23,089 nucleotides of DNA from a virus: positions 1 through 23,089 of the IMG/VR virus record IMGVR_UViG_3300035698_004153; one strand, written 5' to 3'. Below, one piece after another: positions 1-7,187 of this stretch. How positions within the stretch are numbered: the first letter of the stretch is position 1; each line of letters begins with the position of its first letter. Below the pieces are notes generated by a model. It did no database searches. It was not told where the DNA came from and saw only the letters and a list, made by a program, of their open reading frames with translations. Both the position numbers and the translations under genes were made by a program.

Positions 1-369
1 ACAATCAATGGACTCATGGATGCTTTCGCTGTCGTAACATCGTTAGCGATCCAATATGGAGTTCCTCTTGATGCCATGGCGAAGAAACTTACTCAAACTA
101 GATTTGACCCCCAAGGTATTACAACCAATGAAGATATTCGAATGTGTTCTAGTCTCATGGATTACATTTTCCGTTGGTTAGTATCAGAGTTTGGCGACGA
201 AGAGACAGACGATGCTGTCGAGATGTCAACAGCTGTTACACTCGAGAGTCTTGTCCCTCAGGTAGTAGATACTAATGGGCCTCCCTGTACCTCCTGTGGA
301 GGCCTCACACAAAGAACTGGTGCTTGTTTCGTATGTCTTGGTTGTGGGAGTTCTAGTGGCTGTGGTTAG
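1..369 (+). CDS. nrdJ: Adenosylcobalamin-dependent (class II) ribonucleotide reductase, C-terminal fragment
   Basis: The reading frame is open from base 1, so this is the last 122 residues of a longer gene whose start lies outside the window. The segment INGLMDAFAVVTSLAIQYGV followed by SLMDYIFRWL matches the C-terminal part of NrdJ-type vitamin B12-dependent reductases. The protein ends with the family's Cys-rich tail (CTSCGG, CFVCLGCG, SGCG), which in this family carries the redox cysteines that re-reduce the active site. The enzyme makes deoxyribonucleotides from ribonucleotides without needing oxygen, using adenosylcobalamin. It stops at TAG. The 61-nt gap downstream holds a promoter, so this gene probably ends an upstream transcription unit. 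The catalytic core is not in the window and cannot be checked. Confidence 0.92.
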   Translation, partial: TINGLMDAFAVVTSLAIQYGVPLDAMAKKLTQTRFDPQGITTNEDIRMCSSLMDYIFRWLVSEFGDEETDDAVEMSTAVTLESLVPQVVDTNGPPCTSCGGLTQRTGACFVCLGCGSSSGCG

Positions 370-392
370 TTTCTGTTCTTGTACGAAAATTA

Positions 393-421
393 TTGACTCC
401 CGTTAGTAGCCACTGTATGAT
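393..421 (+). promoter_or_regulatory. Near-consensus sigma-70 type promoter
   Basis: A -35 box TTGACT (393-398) and a -10 box TATGAT (416-421) are separated by exactly 17 nt; each box differs from consensus at one position. It lies in the only noncoding gap (370-430) between nrdJ and the next gene. Transcription would be expected to begin near 428, only about 3 nt before the ATG at 431. It probably drives the run from the zinc-ribbon gene through recA and perhaps dnaE, using unmodified host RNA polymerase. Confidence 0.7.
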
Positions 422-430
422 CAAGTGGCT

Positions 431-979
431 ATGAACACACATAAAAAACAAAAAAGGCCTTCGTATAATCAAGTAGATACGGAAGATAGAGAAGCATATT
501 TAGGCAGTCGTACTAATGTTTTATCCAAAAGTTTTACAACTGATTTATGGATGAAAGTTATTATTCGTGCTATCGATGATGCGGCACTCTATAAATTTAT
601 GCGTGCCGTGGGAAAGAAATTGAAAGAAGAGGAAGAAGAATACGAACTGTCAGCTTGGAATTTTTTGTTTAACGAGAATCATAAAGTTCCAATGGGAGAT
701 TATCTTATAGATATTGATTGTCCTAAATGTAAGATTCAATCGTCTTTGCCTATGTCAGACGCAGCGGGAACAGATTTTATTTGTGACTCCTGTCATCATA
801 AGGTTAGCTGGAAATATACAACTTATGTCGTCACGGACACACAAATCATAAAAGAAATCACACTCGCTGAGCTTATATCTTTATGGGGTGTTGAGGATAT
901 CAATGGTTTTCGTGACGGATGTCGAAAAAGAATAAACGAAATTGTAACTAAAAAACTTCAACTGGAAAAGAATAGGTAG
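431..979 (+). CDS. Hypothetical zinc-ribbon protein
   Basis: I do not recognise the family of this 182-residue protein. The N-terminal half is basic then highly charged, with a Glu-rich stretch (KLKEEEEEYELS) near residue 70. The second half has two CxxC knuckles, CPKC and CDSC about 26 residues apart, a typical zinc-ribbon spacing, which suggests nucleic-acid or protein binding. The ATG at 431 was chosen over a GTG at 425, but neither has a good Shine-Dalgarno. With the promoter just upstream, the message would be leaderless or nearly so. The gene ends 3 nt before recA, so the two are probably co-transcribed and translationally coupled. A role in recombination is only suggested by position. 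Confidence 0.75.
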   Translation: MNTHKKQKRPSYNQVDTEDREAYLGSRTNVLSKSFTTDLWMKVIIRAIDDAALYKFMRAVGKKLKEEEEEYELSAWNFLFNENHKVPMGDYLIDIDCPKCKIQSSLPMSDAAGTDFICDSCHHKVSWKYTTYVVTDTQIIKEITLAELISLWGVEDINGFRDGCRKRINEIVTKKLQLEKNR

Positions 980-982
980 ATT

Positions 983-2032
983 ATGAATGAACAAATGTCT
1001 AAAGCTTTAGAACTGGTAATAAAAGGTATTGAAAAGAAGTGTGGCGCCGGCATCGTCATGAAACTTACAGACGAAGTAACTGTGGATCCTAATGCTATTG
1101 TCTCCTCGGGTTCTATTGGCCTTGATGCCGCCTTGGGTATCGGCGGGTATAAGAAAGGTCGAATCGTTGAAATCTATGGTCCTGCGTCAGCAGGAAAAAG
1201 CACACTGTGTCTTCATGCAGTAGCTAATGCTCAGGCACAAGGTAAGACCTGTGCTTATATTGATATAGAACATGCGCTTGATCCTCTGTATATGACTTCT
1301 CTAGGTGTGAATCTAGATACGCTTCTAGTTTCTCAACCAAATTATGGCGAACAAGCACTCGAGGTCGCTAACCTACTTGCAAAAAGTGGAGAGGTAGGCC
1401 TCATAATTATTGACTCAGTAGCCGCACTCGTTCCTAAAAAGGAACTTGAAGGAGAGATTGGCGATCATCATATTGGCACACAGGCAAAGATGATGAGCCA
1501 AGCAATGAGAATGCTTACTGGAACCTTAAGCCAAACTGATTGCATTATGATCTTTGTTAATCAAATCAGAATGAAAATTGGCGTCTTCTTCGGGTCGCCG
1601 GAAGTTAATTCCGGAGGCAATGCTTTGAAATTCTATGCAAGTCAACGACTTGACATCCGACGTATCGGTGCCATTAAGAAACAAGATGTTGTTATTGGCA
1701 ATCGAACAAGAGTTAAAGTTGTGAAGAATAAACTTGCGCCACCATTTAGAGAGACAGAATTTGATATTCGATTTGGTATTGGCATCGATCAAGTTGCTGA
1801 GATTCTTGATCTTGCAGTTGAAGACGACGTTATTGAAAAAGCAGGAGCCTGGTACAGTCACGAGGGAGAAAAAATCAGTCAAGGAAAAGAAAATGCAATT
1901 CAGTACCTAAAAGATAATCCTGAAAAACTTGCAGTCATTAGGACTGAAGTCCTCGACCTCAGAGGTCTTGGGCCTGAAACTAATGACAAAACAAAAACTA
2001 GTGATGAAACAGAAAGCAGTGATGATGAGTAA
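983..2032 (+). CDS. recA: RecA recombinase
   Basis: This 349-residue protein aligns with bacterial RecA along nearly its full length. The Walker A motif GPASAGKST is at about residues 66-74. The catalytic Glu of IDIEHALD is at residue 96, Walker B LIIIDS is at 140-145, and the [10 protein letters not shown] / [11 protein letters not shown] block covering the DNA-binding L2 region is at 191-220. The C-terminus is acidic and Ser/Thr-rich (ends SSDDE), like the regulatory tail of bacterial RecA. It catalyses ATP-dependent strand pairing and exchange for recombinational repair and recombination-dependent replication. It looks bacterial-type rather than T4 UvsX-type. A weak AGG lies upstream of the ATG. 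The last 8 nt overlap the next gene. Confidence 0.95.
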   Translation: MNEQMSKALELVIKGIEKKCGAGIVMKLTDEVTVDPNAIVSSGSIGLDAALGIGGYKKGRIVEIYGPASAGKSTLCLHAVANAQAQGKTCAYIDIEHALDPLYMTSLGVNLDTLLVSQPNYGEQALEVANLLAKSGEVGLIIIDSVAALVPKKELEGEIGDHHIGTQAKMMSQAMRMLTGTLSQTDCIMIFVNQIRMKIGVFFGSPEVNSGGNALKFYASQRLDIRRIGAIKKQDVVIGNRTRVKVVKNKLAPPFRETEFDIRFGIGIDQVAEILDLAVEDDVIEKAGAWYSHEGEKISQGKENAIQYLKDNPEKLAVIRTEVLDLRGLGPETNDKTKTSDETESSDDE

Positions 2033-2735
2033 GAAAATTGTTCTCGCGGTCCACAAGTCTACAAACTCTAAAACAGGAATAGTATCAGCAACTTATGCTC
2101 CTATCCAATCATGTCCTACCACTTGTCCATTCTTAGACAGTGGTTGTTATGCACAGGGAGGACATTGTGGAATTCATCTTCGACGTATTAACAAGAATGC
2201 GGTGACCGCACAACGAACTCGACCTATTGATATTGCCAGAATAGAAGCTGATGCCATTCGGAATTTAAAGAGTGATTTGCCACTAAGACTTCATATTGTA
2301 GGAGATTGTCGCACTCCGAAAGCTGCAGAAATAGTAGCTTCGGCATGCCAAGAGTACAGCAAGAGAACCAAACAAAAAGTTTGGACCTACACTCATGCTT
2401 GGAAAATTATCCCTCGAAGTAAGTGGGGAGACATCTCGGTACTCGCAAGTTGTGAGACAATTGAAGATGCAAAATATGCTATCCGCAGAGGATATGCTGC
2501 TTCTATGGTAAGAGCAAAACCTTTTGATCAACCTTTTGATTATCAAGGAATTCGAATGGTGCCTTGTCCTGAAATGGTTAGTGGCATTCCATGTAATGAG
2601 TGCAAACTTTGTTTCCATGATCAAAAGCTTAAAGCCAATAAGAAAGTGATTTGCTTCTTTCCCCACGGATCAGCGAAAGAAGCAGCACGGAAAGCATTAT
2701 TCGCTGACGCTGTATATATTCCAAAGAAAACCTGA
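2025..2735 (+). CDS. Cys-rich gp88-like phage protein
   Basis: This 236-residue protein begins [10 protein letters not shown] at an ATG inside the recA stop region (ATGAGTAA overlap); an ATG one codon upstream is equally possible. Residues 20-48 hold a Cys cluster (C30, C34, C41, C48 within [15 protein letters not shown]), and a second cluster sits near the C-terminus ([12 protein letters not shown]). The [15 protein letters not shown] region resembles the phage 'gene product 88' group, an assignment from memory with moderate confidence. The paired clusters could bind zinc or an Fe-S centre. Motifs such as VGDCRTP and VWTYTHAW lie between them. No catalytic role is established. The overlap with recA suggests translational coupling. 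Confidence 0.7.
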   Translation: MSKKIVLAVHKSTNSKTGIVSATYAPIQSCPTTCPFLDSGCYAQGGHCGIHLRRINKNAVTAQRTRPIDIARIEADAIRNLKSDLPLRLHIVGDCRTPKAAEIVASACQEYSKRTKQKVWTYTHAWKIIPRSKWGDISVLASCETIEDAKYAIRRGYAASMVRAKPFDQPFDYQGIRMVPCPEMVSGIPCNECKLCFHDQKLKANKKVICFFPHGSAKEAARKALFADAVYIPKKT

Positions 2736-2737
2736 AC

Positions 2738-2941
2738 ATGAAGACCCGATATGTCATTCTCACTCTATTGATATCATTAGGAATTTGTTTCCTGATTGAA
2801 TCTGCAATTATCGTGACCATGATTTGTATTGGCATCCTAGTGTATAAAGCAGCGGCATTAAAATTTAGGTTAAAAACTAATACATTGCCGTCGGACTCGG
2901 ATAATGATATAAGTAAAGGATATCAATATACAGAGAGGTGA
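2738..2941 (+). CDS. Small membrane protein
   Basis: A 67-residue protein with a strongly hydrophobic N-terminal half. Residues about 5-35 (starting YVILTLLISLGICFL) could form two short membrane segments or one long one. A hydrophilic tail rich in Asp, Ser and Lys follows. The ATG lies 2 nt after the preceding TGA. The stop overlaps the next gene's GTG as GTGA. Paired with the downstream lipoprotein-like gene it is reminiscent of a spanin pair, but there is no coiled-coil periplasmic domain, so I do not call it one. Function unknown. Confidence 0.6.
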   Translation: MKTRYVILTLLISLGICFLIESAIIVTMICIGILVYKAAALKFRLKTNTLPSDSDNDISKGYQYTER

Positions 2942-3135
2942 TCCGTTTGAGAACTTTAATATTGTTTCTTTTCGCTATTCTGTTTCTTAGTTGTGCGAAT
3001 CCAGCTCTAGAACATGCACAATCTAAATACTCTAATTGCAGAGTAGAACAAACAGACTCTAATAGCACTCATATCGCAGTAACTGTGTACTGCCGATATC
3101 AACAACCGTTTACAAAGGTTTTTCGGAGACGATAA
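2938..3135 (+). CDS. Small lipoprotein-like exported peptide
   Basis: A 65-residue protein with a basic N-terminus (MIRLR), a hydrophobic core (TLILFLFAILFL) and then SC, giving a lipobox-like FLSC at residues 16-19. This suggests export and lipid attachment at the Cys. The mature part is about 46 residues with two further Cys residues. The GTG at 2938 overlaps the previous stop (GTGA). A TTG at 2947 is the alternative and has AGAGG at a suitable distance. Its stop overlaps the Nudix start as TAATG. A small phage lipoprotein could act at the host envelope, for example in superinfection exclusion, but that is inference. Confidence 0.55.
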   Translation: MIRLRTLILFLFAILFLSCANPALEHAQSKYSNCRVEQTDSNSTHIAVTVYCRYQQPFTKVFRRR

Positions 3136-3788
3136 TGACTGAACAAGTTTTTGTTTTTGGTGCACATTATATGGAAGACTTTGTTAAGCTTCCAGGCGTA
3201 TCAAAGAATCAAAAAGACATAGAACATCTTAAGTATGGTTGTGGTTCACACGGAGCGTTCATGAAACGTAAGGACGCCGAGACAAATGAGAACTACAAAC
3301 AACTTATCCCCTATGCTATTGTTCGTCGCGGAGATAAGATATTAGCTTATCAACGATCTAAAAAATCTGGTGAAGTTCGTCTCCATGACAAATGGTCAAT
3401 TGGCATTGGCGGACATATCAATCCAGTAGATAATCAACTTGAACTTGGAATCGTTACGCTTATAAGCATGGCGCTACAAAGAGAGCTAGAAGAAGAGCTA
3501 AACTGGGGAGAAGATTTTGATTCTACAGTTCATAACATTACTGAATACGGTGTGGTCTATCATGAATCAGATGCTGTAAGCAAAGTTCATATCGGTTATG
3601 TCTTAATGATTGATATGCCAGCAGATTCTAAGTATCCGATTCCTATCGAAGATACTATTGCCAAAAGCTTATGGCTCTCAGTAGAAGATGCACTCAAGCT
3701 CCCTGGACTAGAAACATGGAGCAAGCTTATTCTTGAAACTTTAGTGCCCGAAAAGAAAGCATTACAGAATGAAACCTCGAAAGGATAA
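3135..3788 (+). CDS. Nudix hydrolase, COG4112-like predicted phosphoesterase
   Basis: A 217-residue protein. The central region IPYAIVRRGDKILAYQRSKK, then RLHDKWSIGIGGHIN, then RELEEEL, is the pattern of COG4112-like MutT/Nudix proteins. RELEEEL supplies the REUXEE metal-binding core. The loop between GGHIN and this helix is longer than in the canonical GX5E box because of an inserted stretch (VDNQLELGIVTLIS). Nudix enzymes hydrolyse a nucleoside diphosphate linked to another group; the substrate here is unknown. GGAG lies just upstream of the ATG, which overlaps the preceding TAA. The position beside replication genes suggests nucleotide-pool or NDP-sugar housekeeping. The ORF ends just before the anomalous dnaE leader. 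Confidence 0.85.
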   Translation: MTEQVFVFGAHYMEDFVKLPGVSKNQKDIEHLKYGCGSHGAFMKRKDAETNENYKQLIPYAIVRRGDKILAYQRSKKSGEVRLHDKWSIGIGGHINPVDNQLELGIVTLISMALQRELEEELNWGEDFDSTVHNITEYGVVYHESDAVSKVHIGYVLMIDMPADSKYPIPIEDTIAKSLWLSVEDALKLPGLETWSKLILETLVPEKKALQNETSKG

Positions 3789-3790
3789 TA

Positions 3791-3829
3791 GAGTATGCAG
3801 CATGGGTAGTTTTATCCATCTGCATACTC
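3791..3829 (+). promoter_or_regulatory. Perfect 10-bp inverted repeat / RNA hairpin over the dnaE start region
   Basis: GAGTATGCAG (3791-3800) and CTGCATACTC (3820-3829) are exact reverse complements. After a bulged C (3801), ATGG (3802-3805) can also pair with CCAT (3816-3819), leaving a loop of about 10 nt. The stem contains both candidate dnaE start codons (ATG at 3795 and 3802) and ends two nucleotides before an in-frame TAG. There is no U-tract after it, so it does not look like an intrinsic terminator. It could control initiation or promote recoding. Confidence 0.65.
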
Positions 3830-3908
3830 ATTAGTTCTCTCTGATTATTCTCCACAGGATGGGGCCCAGTCTGTTACTCAGATCGCTGCTGCTGCCGCTG
3901 GTTTCGGA
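3802..3908 (+). other. Split 5' end of dnaE: PHP motif interrupted by an 8-nt out-of-frame segment with TAG
   Basis: From the ATG at 3802 the frame reads MGSFIHLHTH and then meets TAG (3832-3834). This is the N-terminal PHP motif expected of a DnaE. Exactly 8 nt after the last His codon (segment 3832-3839, TAGTTCTC), the frame used by the main dnaE ORF reads SDYSPQDGAQSVTQIA. That is the natural continuation (compare HSDYS in E. coli DnaE), and it runs without a stop into the ATG at 3909. The downstream frame has no ATG, GTG or TTG between 3810 and 3909. A second ATG at 3795 is better placed behind AAGGA (3781-3785) but encodes only four codons before a stop. Options are a frameshift or assembly error, a decayed N-terminus, or programmed bypassing. 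Confidence 0.7.
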
Positions 3909-6900
3909 ATGAATGCCGTCGCACTCACAGACCATGGTCGTGCCGGCGGATTACTTAAATTCAAAAAAGCTTGTGAAACATCAGGAATTAAACCAATTTA
4001 TGGTTTTGAGGCCTATGTTGCGCCTGAATCACATTTAACTAAAGAAAAGATTGAGAGTCATCGCAAGACTTCTTATCACTTAACACTGTTGGCCAAGAAT
4101 ACTCAAGGCCTTGAGAATATCTTTCAGTTGACAAGTATCGGTTGGCGGCAAGGCTTCTATTATAAACCTCGTATTTCCTTTGATCTTTTAAAGAAACATC
4201 AGGAAGGTTTAATAATTCTCTCAGGTTGTGGTTCCGGTAGGCTCTCTCAGTACATTATGGATGCGAAACCAGAGTTGGCAATCGCACACATAAAAGAAAT
4301 GAAAGATGTCTGGGGTGATGATTTCTATATCGAAGTCCAGAATCATGGTCTAGATTGGCAACAGCCATTACGGAAACGATTATTCGAACTCTCTGAGATA
4401 ACGACAGTCCCTCCTGTAGCGACACAGGACTCTCATTATCCTACCAGGGGAGATGCAAAACTTCATGAAGCGATCTGTAGACTTGCTGCCGGAGATCTTA
4501 CTTTTGACAGCGATGAATCTTACTTTAAGAGTCATGCGCAAATGTGTGAGAGCTTTGATCCCGAAGAGCATCATGCGATAACAAGAACTCAAGAAGTAGC
4601 AGACAAATGTAATTGCAATTGGTCTTATGGAAAAACAATCTGGCCAGTCTTCGAACTGTCTCCTGGGGTTACCCCAGAAGCAGAGTTGCGAACAAAAGCG
4701 ACTGAAGGCTTCAAACGTTTATTTGGTGACGGGGATACAGAATACCGAGAAAGACTAGAAGAAGAGCTTAGCGTTATCCAGACAATGGGATTCGCTACCT
4801 ATTTCTTGGTAGTCGCAGACTTTGTAGACTGGGGAGCCAAGAATAAAATATATGCGGGACCAGGTCGAGGTTCAGGCGCAGGTTCTCTCGTCTCTTACTG
4901 TATGGGCATTACAAAGATAGATCCTATTAAGTATGGTCTTATTTTTGCAAGGTTTCTTAACGCTGGTAGAGCTGATAGCAATCCTGACTTTGATATCGAC
5001 TGGCCGCCAGAAAGACGGAAAGATGTAATCCAGTACGTATATGATAAGTATGGAGAAGCCAAGTGCGCACAGATTGGCACCTACTCAGTTTTTAAACCTA
5101 GAGGAAGTCTGAGAAACTTTGCTAGGGTTCTTGGATATCCAATAACTGTTGGCGACGAACTTGCAGCAATGGTCTCTCCTGATGTCGCCGGCAAGACATT
5201 AACATTCGAGGAAGTTATTGCGGCAGAACCAAAGATTCTACGAAATGACTATCAAGAAGTCGTGACAATGGCTCGAGCTGCTGAAACTCTTGTCTCACAG
5301 GCAAGTGTACATGCAGCAGGTGTCGTTATCTCTGACAAAGATATAAACACACAGGTGCCTCTCTTCCTCGGTAAGCATAACGAAGTCGCTACTCAGTTCG
5401 ATATGCATGATGTTGAAGAAATAGGTCTTGTCAAATATGATTTCTTAGGGTTAAAGAATCTTGCTGTCATACAAGAAACAATTGAGCTGGTAAAAGAATA
5501 CAAAGGAATTTCTATTGATATTGACACTATCGATATACAGGATCCTCATGTATATCAAACTATTTTTCAGCAAGGAAAACTTGATGGAGTTTTTCAATTC
5601 GAGACCTCCTCTGGGTTCAAAGACTTATGTCTTCAGATCAAACCAAAATCTATTGAAGACCTTTCGATCATTACTGCTCTCTTTCGTCCTGGCCCCTTGA
5701 GCTTAAAAGATCCTGTGACTAAAAAATCAATGGTAGAACAATATGTTGATCGTCGCAGTGGAGTATCATTCGAATATTTGATTCCTGAATTAGAACCAAT
5801 ACTTAAAGATACCTATGCTGTAATTGTTTTTCAAGAGCAGATTATGAGAATCTGTACTGATATTGCCGGATATACTTTGTCTGAGGCTGATAATGTACGA
5901 AAGATATTAGGCAAAAAGTTAGTAGACAAGATGAAAACTGAGAAACAAAAGTTTGTTTCCAGTTGTATAACACGAGGAGTTACTGAGTTAGCAGCTAATC
6001 AACTCTTTGATAACATTGAGGGATTTGCCAAGTACTCTTTTAACTTAGCACATAGTATTTCTTATTCTTTTATAAGTTATCAAACAGCATGGTTGAAAAC
6101 ATATCATCGAGAAGAATTTTACTGTGCACTCTTTAATAATTCTTTGAAAACACAAGATGATCTAATCAAATATTTTCATGCTTGTCGAGAAGATGAAATC
6201 TCCATCTTGCCACCAGATGTTAATGTCTCTGGTGCCAAATTTGTTGTCAACGAAGGAACTATTGTCTTTGGTCTCGCAGGCATCAAAGGACTCGGAGAAA
6301 AAGCTTGTGCCTCATTCTTAGAAGCTCGGCCTCCGAATGGATTCACGAGCATAGAACATATGGTTGAATGTGGATTAAAGAAAGGGACAATCAAACCTTT
6401 GGCAGCAGCCGGCGCACTAGATGAAATTCTTGAGTGTCCACGAGTTCTATTCGTAGACAATATTGAATTGATTATGAAATATCATGATCAACTATTTCGA
6501 TGGACTACGAGAAACGAACGAATCAAAGTTCGGGAAGCTGAGATTAAAGAAGCTGCAAGTCAAGGAGTTCCATTACCTCGTAAGCTACCTAAGAACAAAG
6601 AGAAACCAGTGCCGCCGGATTATGAAATATTTTCAGCCGATGAGAATCAAGACAAATTAATATTAGAACGTGAAACATTAGGCTTCTATCTCACTGGTCA
6701 TCCGATGGACGATTATCCTGGACTTTCTTGCTTCTCTCAGTATACTATTGAGAGTCTGCGAGAAGGAAAAGCTTTTGATACGGAAGCTGTTCGCATCCCC
6801 GCAGTGATCTCTTCGTTAACGAAAAGGAGAACCAAGAAGGGAAAGAATATGGCAGTGTTAACAATAGAAGACAAGTCAGGAAGAATTGAAGCAACAATTT

Positions 6901-7184
6901 TTCCTAGACAATGGGAGAAATTAAGAGACACGATAGAAGAAAACACTGTTAGTCTTGTTGATGGAATTGTTAGAATGATAGATATGGATAATGACACTCC
7001 CTCAATAGTAAAGTTAATAGTAAATGATGTGCACACGATAGATAAGAATAACTATCGTATCGAACCGATTGATCTTTTTCTTCGAGATGGTTCTCGGGTT
7101 ACATTTGTTCCCGACCAGACAATGAACTTCTCTCGATATCAACAAGCGTTGGGCATGATGTCCAATATAAGAAAGATGGAGTAA
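3909..7184 (+). CDS. dnaE: DNA polymerase III alpha subunit (DnaE), main reading frame
   Basis: This 1091-residue protein is a bacterial-type C-family replicative polymerase. It starts inside the PHP domain (MNAVALTDHGRAGG). The polymerase active site has PDFDID with Asp residues at about 360 and 362, and YDFLGLK with Asp 511. Other family blocks include GPGRGSGAGSLVSY, GVFQFE, ALFRPGPLS, VFQEQIM and FNLAHSISYSFISYQTAWLK. An OB-fold segment lies near the C-terminus (VRIPAVISSL through IEATIFPRQWEKL). No Shine-Dalgarno precedes the ATG at 3909. The true N-terminus, including the first PHP histidines, is encoded upstream at 3802-3908 but is interrupted. No proofreading domain is seen; the next gene probably supplies it. 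It would extend primers made by the downstream primase-helicase. Confidence 0.93.
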   Translation: MNAVALTDHGRAGGLLKFKKACETSGIKPIYGFEAYVAPESHLTKEKIESHRKTSYHLTLLAKNTQGLENIFQLTSIGWRQGFYYKPRISFDLLKKHQEGLIILSGCGSGRLSQYIMDAKPELAIAHIKEMKDVWGDDFYIEVQNHGLDWQQPLRKRLFELSEITTVPPVATQDSHYPTRGDAKLHEAICRLAAGDLTFDSDESYFKSHAQMCESFDPEEHHAITRTQEVADKCNCNWSYGKTIWPVFELSPGVTPEAELRTKATEGFKRLFGDGDTEYRERLEEELSVIQTMGFATYFLVVADFVDWGAKNKIYAGPGRGSGAGSLVSYCMGITKIDPIKYGLIFARFLNAGRADSNPDFDIDWPPERRKDVIQYVYDKYGEAKCAQIGTYSVFKPRGSLRNFARVLGYPITVGDELAAMVSPDVAGKTLTFEEVIAAEPKILRNDYQEVVTMARAAETLVSQASVHAAGVVISDKDINTQVPLFLGKHNEVATQFDMHDVEEIGLVKYDFLGLKNLAVIQETIELVKEYKGISIDIDTIDIQDPHVYQTIFQQGKLDGVFQFETSSGFKDLCLQIKPKSIEDLSIITALFRPGPLSLKDPVTKKSMVEQYVDRRSGVSFEYLIPELEPILKDTYAVIVFQEQIMRICTDIAGYTLSEADNVRKILGKKLVDKMKTEKQKFVSSCITRGVTELAANQLFDNIEGFAKYSFNLAHSISYSFISYQTAWLKTYHREEFYCALFNNSLKTQDDLIKYFHACREDEISILPPDVNVSGAKFVVNEGTIVFGLAGIKGLGEKACASFLEARPPNGFTSIEHMVECGLKKGTIKPLAAAGALDEILECPRVLFVDNIELIMKYHDQLFRWTTRNERIKVREAEIKEAASQGVPLPRKLPKNKEKPVPPDYEIFSADENQDKLILERETLGFYLTGHPMDDYPGLSCFSQYTIESLREGKAFDTEAVRIPAVISSLTKRRTKKGKNMAVLTIEDKSGRIEATIFPRQWEKLRDTIEENTVSLVDGIVRMIDMDNDTPSIVKLIVNDVHTIDKNNYRIEPIDLFLRDGSRVTFVPDQTMNFSRYQQALGMMSNIRKME

Positions 7185-7187
7185 CAT

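Noticed and set aside
1526-1882. Antisense ORFs such as this one opposite recA, and similar ones opposite dnaE and others
   Set aside because: They are shadows of strongly supported + strand genes, have no ribosome binding sites and show no recognisable domains.
2738-3135. Spanin (Rz/Rz1) pair
   Set aside because: No coiled-coil periplasmic domain in the first protein, no Pro-rich region in the second, and no lysis genes nearby.
3795-3809. ATG 3795 as the dnaE start
   Set aside because: It has the better-spaced AAGGA but gives only MQHG before a stop, so it is at most a leader peptide.
3802-3834. TAG recoding (alternative genetic code) as an explanation for the dnaE TAG
   Set aside because: Several clear genes here end at TAG (nrdJ, the 431-979 gene, the exonuclease), and the frame after this TAG does not continue into dnaE, so reading through would not fix it.
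4663-4677. CTGGGG-TTA-CCCCAG hairpin
   Set aside because: A 6-bp palindrome within conserved dnaE coding sequence, no U-run; probably chance.
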